Made by a program: the position numbers and the translations under genes. 64,000 bases of DNA from Sphingomonas_B tabacisoli (GTDB taxonomy: Bacteria > Pseudomonadota > Alphaproteobacteria > Sphingomonadales > Sphingomonadaceae), in the NCBI RefSeq assembly GCF_042678385.1, contig NZ_JBHUDY010000002.1:496001-560000 (forward strand). Reading direction: 5' to 3'. This document shows, in pieces, positions 50,229 to 58,919 of this stretch (positions are counted from its first letter, which is position 1; every line of letters begins with the position of its first letter). The notes under the pieces were generated by a model that was not told the DNA's origin, did no database searches, and saw only the letters and a program-made list of their open reading frames with translations.

Positions 50229-51487
50229 AGGATGAGGTGCAGCTCGCTCAATCCGCGGATGATGTAGCTCGGATCATAGTCGAAGCGCCGTTCACCGGCG
50301 GGGCCGTGTCGCGTCTCGTCGATCAGGATTGCTGCGGTGCGCGACAGCAGTTCCTGGAGCATGATCTGCACTTCGAAGCGGGCGAGCGGCGCGCCGATGC
50401 AAGTGTGCGGCCCGCGGCCGAAGGCGAGATGCTCGGCAAGCTTGGGACGCTCGAAGCGGAATTCCGCCGGGCACTCCCAGCGTTCCGGATCGCGGTTGGC
50501 CGCGCCGAGCAGGATCACGACGCGTGCGCCGGCCGGGATCTCGACTCCGCCGACTGTGGTGGTCCGCCGCGCCAGCCGGAATGTCGCTTTGGTCGAACCT
50601 TCGAGCCGCAGCATTTCTTCGACGAATTCGCCGAGCAGCGCCGGCTCGGCGCGGACGCGGACTTGCAGATCGGGCGTTTCCGCGAGGAGCTTCAACGAAT
50701 TGCCGAGCAGCTTGGCGCTGGTGTCCTGGCCCGCGGCGAACAGGAATGTCGCCAGCTTAACTAGCTCGATAAGCTCAGGCGTCGTCCCGTCAGCATAGGT
50801 AGAGGTCGCCAGCTCGGACATGATGTCGTCGCGCGGGCAATCGCGCCGTTCGGCGAGATATTGCGCGAAATATTGGCCCATGAAAATCAGCGAGCTGATG
50901 TCCTGGCCCTCGCCATCCTTTTGGATGTCGCCTGCGGTCGGGCCCTGCTCGATCACTTTCATGAACGTATCGCGGTCGGCTGGCGGCACGCCCAGCAAGT
51001 CTGCGATCACGAGCGTGACGTAGGGCACGCCGATCTCACGCACCGCCTCGCAACGGCCGTTCCCCACTGCCTGGGCCGCCATGCGGGCAGCCAGGTCCTG
51101 CATGAATTCCTTGTTGGCCTTAAGCCGGGAGGGCACGAACAGTCGGTTGAGGAAGGCGCGCGCCGCAGTGTGCCGCTGCCCGTCATACTGGACGACCAGG
51201 TCCGGCCCGGCGAGCTCGGCCCAGTGCGCGTCGACCTCCGCCGAGATGTCATCGCCTTTCGGCTCGAACGGCAGCCGGACGAGTGGGCCCGGCACCGTGA
51301 TGGACGAGGAGAAATCGGCAGCGTTGCGCAGCACTTCGAGTGCTTCGTCATGGCCGGTGACAAAGTACAGACCGCGCGCCTCGTCAGGGTGGACCGGGGG
51401 CAGCGCCCGAATGTCCTCGAAGAACGCGTAAGGATTTAGCAGCACCGAACGGTCGGTGAAATAGTCGCGGGCATGCTGCTCGGTCAT
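50216..51487 (-). CDS. Cytochrome P450
   Basis: A 423-residue soluble bacterial P450. The heme-binding loop is FGRGPHTCIGAPLAR with the thiolate ligand near Cys363, the I-helix oxygen-activating motif is FAAGQDTSA, and the K-helix ExxR is EMLRLEGS. It would hydroxylate or oxidise a hydrophobic substrate using electrons from a ferredoxin; the nearest 2Fe-2S ferredoxin is at 56810. No membrane anchor is seen. It lies alone on the minus strand, with a decayed transporter upstream. Confidence 0.94.
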   Translation of the reverse strand: MTEQHARDYFTDRSVLLNPYAFFEDIRALPPVHPDEARGLYFVTGHDEALEVLRNAADFSSSITVPGPLVRLPFEPKGDDISAEVDAHWAELAGPDLVVQYDGQRHTAARAFLNRLFVPSRLKANKEFMQDLAARMAAQAVGNGRCEAVREIGVPYVTLVIADLLGVPPADRDTFMKVIEQGPTAGDIQKDGEGQDISSLIFMGQYFAQYLAERRDCPRDDIMSELATSTYADGTTPELIELVKLATFLFAAGQDTSAKLLGNSLKLLAETPDLQVRVRAEPALLGEFVEEMLRLEGSTKATFRLARRTTTVGGVEIPAGARVVILLGAANRDPERWECPAEFRFERPKLAEHLAFGRGPHTCIGAPLARFEVQIMLQELLSRTAAILIDETRHGPAGERRFDYDPSYIIRGLSELHLILEAG

Positions 51488-51593
51488 GGTTGCGCTCCTT
51501 ATAAGGGACTCCGCGCCTAATCCTTTATCGAAGCGGTCCGCTGGGCAAGGGCCGGATGAGGCAGGCTGAAGAGCGTGGCGCTACTCGCCAGCA

Positions 51594-52123
51594 TCAGCCG
51601 ACAGTAGCCCATAGGACGGGGTCATAGCCGCCGCTCTGATCGAACACCCGGCGGCTACGACCGGCGCCGGCATCCGTGCCGCGATCAGCACCAGGACGCC
51701 CAGTGGCGGAAGAACGAAGACGATGCCGCCGACGGTCGAAGTGGGAGGCCGCCGCACTGGTCCAAATGGCCGCCTAGACCGGGATCAGGCGCCATGACCA
51801 GCCACGGCAGATACCAGTTGGCCGCACCGCTGCTGGCGGTTCCGATTAGCGCGAGCGTTGCTGCGGACAGCAGGACGCCCACGACTCCGAGCACGTGGCC
51901 CACGGCCAAACTCACTGGCACCGCCATGATGGCCTGAACCAAGGTGGCGATGGCCACGCCCGCGGTAATCTGAAAGCGCGTCCAGCCAAAGCTCTCGCTG
52001 ACTGGCTGGATTGTAGGACCCAAGGCCATAGATATGGATGACGCTGGTGGCGTAGCCGAGCCCGGCGGCCGCCCGCAGCATGAAATGCCGCCGCCGCTCC
52101 TCGGCTCCGCCAGGCTGCTTCAT
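51594..52123 (-). pseudogene. Decayed MFS transporter (frameshifted, internally deleted)
   Basis: Read on the minus strand, an ATG at 52123 opens HFMLRAAAGLGYATSVIHIY. The frame then slips near 52030 into ALGPTIQPVSESFGWTRFQI, with TM-like AIMAVPVSLAVGHVLGVVGV. It slips again near 51785, and then only a hydrophobic piece (FVLPPLGVLVLIAARMP) and a C-terminal SGGYDPVLWATVG remain before the stop at 51594-51596. These pieces follow MFS order but leave out most of the 12 TM helices. A lost uptake or efflux transporter is the best reading. The flanking 51488-51593 shows no gene. Confidence 0.75.
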
Positions 52124-52141
52124 CGTGCGTCGGCCCGCGGC

Positions 52142-53521
52142 TTAGAAATCATACTCAAAGATTTGACCGTCGAAATTCCCGCCCAGCGTATGCGTGGCGG
52201 CGGCCAGCTTGTCCGCCGCCACTCCGGCGAGGTGACCGTCGATGATGCGATTATAGTTGCTAATCATGCCTTCCTTTTCCTTGGAGAGGCGCATGAAGTC
52301 GAAGCCCTTGGCGTGCAGGCCTATCTGCTGAATCGGGATGTTCGAATAATCCTGCCGCGGGATCGTCGGAAATTGGTCGCTGTTGTAGGGCAGCACGGTC
52401 GGCTCCATCACCGGCGCGGGCTCCTCGCCCTTGGGGAAGTGGGTGAGCGACCAGATCTCGAACAGGCAGGTCTCCGGCCCGGTGGGACGGATGCGATAGG
52501 CGCTGGTGGAGGTGAAGAACGGCAGCAGGAAATAGTGGGGGAAGATGAACTCGACCGAATGAACCGGGTCACTGACCGCCAGCGCGTTCAGGTCGGGCAC
52601 GTCCTCGCCGCGCGCACGGAGCTGCTCGACGACCTGATGCTGTACTGCTCCAAACCAGTGCATCAACATCTGCTCTGGATCGTCGGGAAGGATGTCGGCG
52701 GGGATCTGGCGGGCGATCTCGACTTCCTTGGCATGCACCATGCCGGCCATGCCCTCGCTCATGAGCTCCAGATTGCGAACCTGTGCGTCGATATTCTGCT
52801 GCTTGGTCCAGTTCGGGTTGACCTGATCGCCGATTCCGCCGGTGTCGTGGCCGTACATGGTGTTATAGAGGCCGGGCACCGCGCGCTGGAGCTGCGGGTG
52901 AGTGCGCATGACGTGATAGCCTTCCATGAAGGCTTCCATCGCCGTCTTCCAGTTGGCCGGCAGTTCGGTGGCAAAGCACCATTCCGCGCGCTGCCCGCTA
53001 TGATTGCGCTTCTCTAACCGGTCGAGCACCGGGCCGATGGTATCGCGCAGGGAAGGCGCATCGTCGTCCCAGTTGATGAATACGCAGCCGAGCGCTTCCT
53101 CGGTGCGACAGGCACGCAACGCCAGGTCGGCCGGATCGAGCTGGCGCTCGTCGAACAGGTGCCGGCCATAGACGAAAGTGTTCTTTCCTTCGCCGTTCCA
53201 GCGCCAGCCATGAAACGGGCAAATAAAGCCCTGGCTCTTGCAGTTGCCGTGCCCGCCAATCTCGGCGAGCGGGACGCCGCGATGGCGGCAGGCATTGTGG
53301 AAAGCACGCACGCCGTCCTTGGTCCGCGTGACGATGACCGAGCGGCCGAGGTTCGAATATTCGATCCAGTCGCCGACATTCTCGATCTGCTCAAGCCGGC
53401 AGGCCATCTGCCACATATGCGGCCAGAGCTTCTCCACCTCGAGTTTATAGAACTCCTCGTCGTAATAGCGAGGGGTGGGGATGCGCTGGGGATCGGTGAC
53501 CTTGAACGGAACCTCGGTCAT
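52142..53521 (-). CDS. Rieske non-heme iron oxygenase, large (alpha) subunit
   Basis: A 459-residue oxygenase. The Rieske cluster ligands are Cys78/His80 (CRHRG) and Cys101/His104 (CPFHGW). The catalytic iron motif contains EGYHVMRTHPQ with His203 and His208. It is of the single-subunit or alpha-subunit ring-hydroxylating type and would use electrons from a Rieske or plant-type ferredoxin; no small (beta) subunit gene lies beside it. It may hydroxylate an aromatic ring or a steroid-like substrate. It starts at 53521 and ends 18 bp before the transporter remnant. Confidence 0.93.
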   Translation of the reverse strand: MTEVPFKVTDPQRIPTPRYYDEEFYKLEVEKLWPHMWQMACRLEQIENVGDWIEYSNLGRSVIVTRTKDGVRAFHNACRHRGVPLAEIGGHGNCKSQGFICPFHGWRWNGEGKNTFVYGRHLFDERQLDPADLALRACRTEEALGCVFINWDDDAPSLRDTIGPVLDRLEKRNHSGQRAEWCFATELPANWKTAMEAFMEGYHVMRTHPQLQRAVPGLYNTMYGHDTGGIGDQVNPNWTKQQNIDAQVRNLELMSEGMAGMVHAKEVEIARQIPADILPDDPEQMLMHWFGAVQHQVVEQLRARGEDVPDLNALAVSDPVHSVEFIFPHYFLLPFFTSTSAYRIRPTGPETCLFEIWSLTHFPKGEEPAPVMEPTVLPYNSDQFPTIPRQDYSNIPIQQIGLHAKGFDFMRLSKEKEGMISNYNRIIDGHLAGVAADKLAAATHTLGGNFDGQIFEYDF

Positions 53522-53603
53522 TGGGGCCTCTTGCTGAAATGCTTGATCGTGGAGCCTAGCCAGGGGAGGGGCGCGGGCAAGCGCTTCGCCGCGCTCGCCG
53601 GCT

Positions 53604-54767
53604 TCATCGCCGGCCCGATGCCCGGTCGAGTTCGGCGCGGACCTCGTCGCTCTGCTCGCCGATTCGCGGCGTCGGGCCGGCGACCTTACCCGGCGTGCGC
53701 GAGAACCAGGTCGGAACGCCCGGAAAGCGGATCGGGCCCTGGGCCGAATCCACGGTTTCGAAGAAGCCGGCCGCGATCAGATGCTCGTTCTCGAGCAACT
53801 CGTCCGGCGTGCGAAGCGGCGCGCAGGGGATATGCAATTCCTCAAGCAGCGCCAGCCACTCCGCGGTGGTCCGTGTCGCGAACAGCTCGGCCAGGCGGGT
53901 ATAGACCCAGTCGATCTTCTGCGCGCGCTGAGCGAGCGTCGCCAGCTCCGGTCCGGCCCATTCGGGCTGGAGCGCTCCGACAAAAGCCGCCCAATGCTTG
54001 TCGTTGTAGATCAGCGCCGCAACATGGCCGTCCTTGGTCCGGTACGGCCGGCGGTTGGGCGAGACGACACGCGGGTATTTGGCGGGGCCTAACGGCGGAG
54101 TGAACAGCGCGGTGTTGGCGTGCTCGACCAGCATGAACGAGGCCAGCGTTTCGAACATCGGCACTTCGACTTCCTGGCCCTGACCGCTCCGCTCGCGCTC
54201 GAACAGCGCCGCGAGGGTCGCATATACCGCGGTCAGTCCGGCCACCTTGTCGGCGACGATAGTGCCCACGAACCCCGGCTCGCCGTTCAGCATTGCCTGT
54301 ACGCCGGGCAAGCCGCATTCGGCCTGGATGGTGTCGTCATAGGCGGGCTTGTCGCGATCCGGTCCGCGACGGCCATAGCCGTAGCAATTGACGTAGACGA
54401 TGTCGGGCCTGATCCCCGAAACTGCCGCGTAGTCGAATCCCAGCCGCTGGATCGCCTTGGCGCGCATCGAGTGGATGAAAACGTCGGCACCGTCGATTAG
54501 CCGAACCAGCGTGGCCTTGTCGCCGTCATCGCGCAGGTCGAGCGTGATGCTCCGCTTGCCGCGATTGACGTTGACGAACACGCCGCCGAGATCGGGCGTC
54601 GGCCCTTGCGAGATGTAGCGGGTATCGTCGCCGCTCGGCGGTTCGACCTTGATCACGTCGGCGCCGAGATCGGCCATGATCTGCGTCGCATAGGGTCCGA
54701 AGACCATCGCCGTTAGGTCGACCACCCGAACGCCCGCAAGAGGCCCCTGAAACACGCGCTCGCTCAT
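53604..54767 (-). CDS. CaiB/BaiF family (class III) CoA-transferase
   Basis: A 387-residue class III CoA-transferase. It has VRVVDLTAMVFGPYATQIM, DLGADVIKVEPPSGDDTRY, RGKRSITLDLRDDG and the catalytic-Asp region IVADKVAGLTAVYATLAAL. It is the last gene of a five-gene minus-strand operon with two SDRs, a P450 and a ferredoxin, 6 bp after the SDR stop. It would activate or epimerise a carboxylic acid product of those oxidations, using CoA from another thioester. Confidence 0.93.
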   Translation of the reverse strand: MSERVFQGPLAGVRVVDLTAMVFGPYATQIMADLGADVIKVEPPSGDDTRYISQGPTPDLGGVFVNVNRGKRSITLDLRDDGDKATLVRLIDGADVFIHSMRAKAIQRLGFDYAAVSGIRPDIVYVNCYGYGRRGPDRDKPAYDDTIQAECGLPGVQAMLNGEPGFVGTIVADKVAGLTAVYATLAALFERERSGQGQEVEVPMFETLASFMLVEHANTALFTPPLGPAKYPRVVSPNRRPYRTKDGHVAALIYNDKHWAAFVGALQPEWAGPELATLAQRAQKIDWVYTRLAELFATRTTAEWLALLEELHIPCAPLRTPDELLENEHLIAAGFFETVDSAQGPIRFPGVPTWFSRTPGKVAGPTPRIGEQSDEVRAELDRASGRR

Positions 54768-54773
54768 CGCGCC

Positions 54774-55526
54774 TCAGTGCGAACCCATGTAGCGGCCGCC
54801 ATTGGTCGAGATCACCTGACCGGTGATGTAGCTCGCCTCTTCGGACGCGAGATAGGCGGCGGCCGCGGCGATGTCCTCGGGCGTGCCGACGCGCTTCATC
54901 GGCAGGGTCCGGGCGAAAGTGTCGATATCGACCGGCGACGCGCGGAGCATCGGCGTGTCGACGAAGCCCGGCGGGATCATGTTGAAGGTCACGCCCGACG
55001 CGGCGAACTCCAGCGCCAGCGCCTTGGTCATGCCGACCAGCCCGCCCTTCGACGAGACATAGGCGCCCTGCATCGGCGACCCCGTCTGCACCGATGACGA
55101 GGTGATGTTGATCACTCTGCCCCATTTTGCCTCGATCATGTCGGGCAGGACATGGCGCGTGATCAGCCAGGGGCCGCGCAGGTTGATCCGGATGACCTTG
55201 TCGAACTCGTCGTCGCTCGTCTCGAGAAACCGGGTGAAGGGCGCGATGCCGGCATTGTTGACCAGAATCGCGATGGGACCCAGTTCGGTGCGGGTCCGCG
55301 CCGCCGCCGCTTCGATCGCGGCCTTATCCGAACAATCGGCGGTGACTGCGATGGCCGTCCCTCCGGCGTCGCGGATCAGCCGGGCGGTTTCCTCCGCGCC
55401 TTCGCCGTTGATGTCCCAGATCGCAATCCTGGCCGTGTCCTCGGCCAATCTCGAAGCGATGGCGCGGCCGATACCCGATCCGGCGCCGGTGACGACCGCG
55501 ACGCGGCCTTGAAGCGAGCGTGTCAT
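54774..55526 (-). CDS. SDR family NAD(P)-dependent oxidoreductase
   Basis: A 250-residue classical SDR with TGAGSGIGRAIASRLAED, NNAGIAPFTRF, the catalytic Ser in NITSSSVQTG and YVSSK, and the PG motif IPPGFVDTP. ATG 55524-55526 has GAGG 8 nt upstream; a longer in-frame extension overlaps the P450 end. It sits between the P450 and the CoA-transferase and could oxidise a P450-generated alcohol. Confidence 0.93.
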   Translation of the reverse strand: MTRSLQGRVAVVTGAGSGIGRAIASRLAEDTARIAIWDINGEGAEETARLIRDAGGTAIAVTADCSDKAAIEAAAARTRTELGPIAILVNNAGIAPFTRFLETSDDEFDKVIRINLRGPWLITRHVLPDMIEAKWGRVINITSSSVQTGSPMQGAYVSSKGGLVGMTKALALEFAASGVTFNMIPPGFVDTPMLRASPVDIDTFARTLPMKRVGTPEDIAAAAAYLASEEASYITGQVISTNGGRYMGSH

Positions 55527-55536
55527 ACGCGGTTCC

Positions 55537-56793
55537 TCAGCTTTTCGCCCAGACGAGCGGCACATGTTCGGGTCCGACCACGCCGCCGGGCCGGTATTCG
55601 ATTTCAGTCCCGGATTTCAGCTGGAAGTTGGGGATGCGCCGTAGCCATTCCTGAAGCGCGATCTTGATTTCCAGCCGCGCCAGGTGAGCGCCCATGCAGC
55701 TGTGCACGCCGACGGTGAAGGCTAGAATGATCTTCTTAGGCCGGTGGAAATCGACCTTGGTTGGATCGGGGAATACCTCGGGATCGAAATTGCAGGCCGG
55801 AAGGATGCTCATCACCTTGTCGCCCTTTCTCATCTTGATGCCGCGAAGCTCGGTATCCTGCGCGACGGTGCGGCCCGAGAAAGTGACCGAGTGGACGCGT
55901 AACAGCTCCTCGACCTGGGCGTTGATGTTGTCCGGGTCGGCGATCATCTCCGCGCGCCGGTCCGGGTTCTCGGCGAGCCACACCCAGATGTTGTTCAGGG
56001 TCGCAAAGACGGTGTCGAGGCCGGCGATGAACAGGAAGACGACGAAGCCGAAGACTTCCTTTTCGCTCAGCGGCTGGCCGTCGAACTCGGCGAGCGCGAT
56101 GCGGGAGATCATCCCTTCATCCGGATTGGCTCGCTTGTCGGCGATCGCTTCGTTCAGATACGCAGAGATGGTCTGCATCGTTTCCGCCATGATGGCGCGG
56201 TCGTTCGAGTGGAGCAGAGCCATCGCCCACTCGACGAATGTGTCGCACATGGCTCGCGGCAGGCCCATCAAGTCAAGGAAGACCAGAACCGGCAGCGGGC
56301 GCCCGAACGCATCGTCGAACGCACATTCGCCCGTGTCGATGAAGCCGTCGATCAGTTCATTGGCGAGCGCCCTGATCCGCTCCTCGAGGCGGAGCACGCC
56401 CTGAGGGGAAACGAGCGGGTCGACGATGTTGCGGTATTTGCGATGATCCGGCGGATCGATCTCGATTGGAATAAAGTAGAAATAATCGTCCGGGTTGCGC
56501 GGGAAGGGCGTCGCGTCTTCGGTGCTGAACAGCTCAGCGTGGCGCAGCGCGAAGATCGCATCCTCGTGCTTGATCAGCGCCCAGGAGTTGCCGAACGCGC
56601 CGACATCGTACCAGATCGGCGGCATCGTATTGTGCAGGTTTGCCATATAGGCGTGCGGCGCCTTGAGGAAGTCGGCGCCGTAGGCGATGCCGGCAGACCG
56701 GATCAGCTCCCGCGGAACGTGATCCGGCACCTGGTCCATGCCCATTCGGCGAATGACCGTAGGCGGAACGGGATTGGCGGGGTCGATGCGCAT
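55537..56793 (-). CDS. Cytochrome P450
   Basis: A 418-residue P450. The heme-thiolate loop is FTVGVHSCMGAHLAR with Cys near residue 366; the family-typical first Phe-x-x-Gly is kept. The I-helix motif is FIAGLDTVFATL, and ELLRVHS supplies the ExxR-type region. It is followed upstream by its likely electron donor, a 2Fe-2S ferredoxin starting at 57136 (16 bp gap). The reductase is not in this window. Hydroxylation or C-C bond oxidation of a hydrophobic ring or side chain is inferred. Confidence 0.94.
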   Translation of the reverse strand: MRIDPANPVPPTVIRRMGMDQVPDHVPRELIRSAGIAYGADFLKAPHAYMANLHNTMPPIWYDVGAFGNSWALIKHEDAIFALRHAELFSTEDATPFPRNPDDYFYFIPIEIDPPDHRKYRNIVDPLVSPQGVLRLEERIRALANELIDGFIDTGECAFDDAFGRPLPVLVFLDLMGLPRAMCDTFVEWAMALLHSNDRAIMAETMQTISAYLNEAIADKRANPDEGMISRIALAEFDGQPLSEKEVFGFVVFLFIAGLDTVFATLNNIWVWLAENPDRRAEMIADPDNINAQVEELLRVHSVTFSGRTVAQDTELRGIKMRKGDKVMSILPACNFDPEVFPDPTKVDFHRPKKIILAFTVGVHSCMGAHLARLEIKIALQEWLRRIPNFQLKSGTEIEYRPGGVVGPEHVPLVWAKS

Positions 56794-56809
56794 GGCTTCG
56801 TTCCTGAGC

Positions 56810-57136
56810 TCAATATTGATGGTCGGGAAGGTGAACGACGAGGCCGTCGAGCGCGTCGGTTACGACGATCTGGCAAGATAGCCGGCTTTCCGGCCGGCGC
56901 TCGGCCGCGACACTGTCGAGCATGTCCTCCTCGTCCTGCGACGAGGGGCCGCCGACCGCGCCAGTCCACTCCTCATCGACGTAGCAATGGCAGGTGGCAC
57001 AGGCGAGGCCGCCGCCGCACTCGCCGACTATACCTTCAACGCCGTTGTAAACCGCGCCGCGCATGACGTTCTCGCCCTCGGCGACGTCTATGTCGTGGGA
57101 CGCTCCGCCGGCTTCGATATAGGTGACCTTGGGCAC
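56810..57136 (-). CDS. [2Fe-2S] ferredoxin (putidaredoxin/adrenodoxin type)
   Basis: A 108-residue vertebrate-type ferredoxin. Cluster ligands are Cys40, Cys46, Cys49 and Cys88 (GECGGGLACATC and RLSCQI), with an extra Cys51. The domain length and the C-terminal DGLVVHLPDHQY are typical of P450 partners. It is encoded directly upstream of the P450 and downstream of an SDR in one operon. The cognate ferredoxin reductase is missing here and must be supplied from elsewhere. Confidence 0.95.
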   Translation of the reverse strand: MPKVTYIEAGGASHDIDVAEGENVMRGAVYNGVEGIVGECGGGLACATCHCYVDEEWTGAVGGPSSQDEEDMLDSVAAERRPESRLSCQIVVTDALDGLVVHLPDHQY

Positions 57137-57151
57137 TTGGCTTTGCTTTCG

Positions 57152-57931
57152 TCAGTTTGCGTCCGCCTCGATCCACTGCGAGGTGGTGGCGCGGGGGGAA
57201 AGATATTTGGTGCGTGTCCAGCCGCCGTCGACGACGATCGACTGGCCGTTGATCATCTCGCCGCCGGGCGAACACAGAAAAGCGATCGCCGCGGCGACAT
57301 CCTCTGGCTTGGCGAGGCGGGGGTAGGGGGTGGTGTCGACGTTCACGCGCTGGAACGTTTCGTCCTCGAAGCGGTGGCGGACCATGTCGGTCATCGTAAC
57401 CCCCGGCGCAACGCAATTGCTGCGGATGCCGCGGGGTCCATACTCGCACGCCATATGCTCGGTCAGTGACTTGAGCCCGCCCTTGGCTGCCGAATAGGCG
57501 CCTCCGCGGCGACCGCCGATCATCGCGAAGGTCGAGGTCACGTTCACCACGCCTGAGCCTGGCGCCATATGCGGCACCGCCTCCCGGCATAGCCGGAACG
57601 GCGCCCGCAGCATGATGCCGAGGAAGCGGTCGAGCGCCGCGTCGTCGGTTTCGTGCAGGGGGCTGGGACTGCCGACACCCGCATTGTTGACGAGGAAATC
57701 GATCCGGCCGAACCGATCGCGTGCGAGGCCGACGATCTCGGCCGGCGCATTGTCGGCAGTGACGTCGATCGCGAGCGTCGCCAAGTCATCGGCACCCAAA
57801 GCTTGTTCGAGCGCGGCCAGCTTCGCGACATCGCGGCCGACGCCGACAATCGCCATGCCCGCGGCGTGAAGCGCACGCGCGGTTGCCAGGCCGATCCCGC
57901 TGCCGGCGCCGGTGATGATGGCGACTTGCAT
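57152..57931 (-). CDS. SDR family NAD(P)-dependent oxidoreductase
   Basis: A 259-residue SDR. TGAGSGIGLATARALHAAGM binds the cofactor, followed by NNAGVGSPSPL, Ser in VTSTFAMIGG and YSAAK. A mid C-terminal insert GVTMTDMVRHRFEDETFQR forms the substrate loop. It is the first gene of the SDR-ferredoxin-P450-SDR-CoA-transferase operon and is divergent from another SDR gene, across 123 bp that show no obvious palindrome. Confidence 0.92.
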   Translation of the reverse strand: MQVAIITGAGSGIGLATARALHAAGMAIVGVGRDVAKLAALEQALGADDLATLAIDVTADNAPAEIVGLARDRFGRIDFLVNNAGVGSPSPLHETDDAALDRFLGIMLRAPFRLCREAVPHMAPGSGVVNVTSTFAMIGGRRGGAYSAAKGGLKSLTEHMACEYGPRGIRSNCVAPGVTMTDMVRHRFEDETFQRVNVDTTPYPRLAKPEDVAAAIAFLCSPGGEMINGQSIVVDGGWTRTKYLSPRATTSQWIEADAN

Positions 57932-58054
57932 GGCTCGACTGCCTTACGATTGGCCGGCGATTGTCAAGCAAGGCGGGTCGAACCATCGCCGCAGCGGTTT
58001 GCCTCCGGCTTCGAGTCTCCGATATCGCCAGGGGGAGAAGAGGAGCGGTGATCG

Positions 58055-58909
58055 GTGCGTTTGTCGGGAAAGGTGGCGCTCGTCACGGGAGCGAGCCGCG
58101 GGATCGGCAAGGGCGTTGCCCTCGCCCTCGCCGGCGAGGGGGCCACGGTCTATGTAACAGGGCGTAGCGCCGAGGGCGGCGGCGAACTGGGCGGGACGAT
58201 AGGCGAGACCGCGGACGCGTGCACGCGACGGGGCGGACGCGGCATCGCTGTGCGCTGCGATCATGCGCAGGACGAGGAGGTGGCGGCATTGTTCGCCCGG
58301 ATCGCGCAAGAGCAGGGGCAGCTTGATTTGCTCGTCAACAACGCCTTTGCGATTCCCGACGATTTGATCGAGGCCGGCGGATTCTGGGAAAAGCCGCTGT
58401 CGCAACTGCAGATGATCGATGTGGGGCTCAGATCCAACTTTACGGCCGCCTGGCACGCGGCGCGGATGATGGTGCCCCAAGGCTCTGGCCTGATCGTCGC
58501 GATCTCCGGCTATGTCGGGGTGACTTATACCTATGGCGCGCTGTTCGGCACGGTGAAGTCCGGCGTCGACCGGATGGCGCGCGACATGGCGATTGAATTG
58601 AAGCCGCATGGCGTCGCCTCGATTTCGTTGTGGCAGGGACTGACGCTGACGGAGCGGGCGCAGCGCAACATCGCCGCCAACGCCGCGATGATGAAGAGCG
58701 TCGTGACCAATCCAACCATCGGCTGCTCGCCCGAGTTTCCAGGACGCGTGATCGCAGGGCTGCTGGCGGACGACGCGGTGATGCGGCTGAGCGGTGGCAC
58801 TTTCATCGCGGCCGAGCTCGCGGCGGAATATGGCATCGTCGACATCGATGGGCGCACCATCCCGTCGCTGCGGGAGCAGCGCGGCGCGCCCTTGTGGCAC
58901 CCGGTCTGA
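58055..58909 (+). CDS. SDR-fold protein (DHRS1-like) with Tyr-to-Phe active-site change
   Basis: A 284-residue SDR-like protein with GTG start and AGGAG about 9 nt upstream. The cofactor motif TGASRGIGKGVALALAGEG is intact, as is NNAFAIPDD. The expected YxxxK reads FGTVK (in TYGALFGTVKSGVDRM), so the catalytic tyrosine is Phe in the genomic sequence (codon TTC). The rest resembles the DHRS1-type group, with a long C-terminal region. Without the Tyr it may bind its ligand without normal catalysis or use another residue. Coupled by 10 bp to the next SDR. Confidence 0.82.
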   Translation: MRLSGKVALVTGASRGIGKGVALALAGEGATVYVTGRSAEGGGELGGTIGETADACTRRGGRGIAVRCDHAQDEEVAALFARIAQEQGQLDLLVNNAFAIPDDLIEAGGFWEKPLSQLQMIDVGLRSNFTAAWHAARMMVPQGSGLIVAISGYVGVTYTYGALFGTVKSGVDRMARDMAIELKPHGVASISLWQGLTLTERAQRNIAANAAMMKSVVTNPTIGCSPEFPGRVIAGLLADDAVMRLSGGTFIAAELAAEYGIVDIDGRTIPSLREQRGAPLWHPV

Positions 58910-58919
58910 GGAGAGACAT

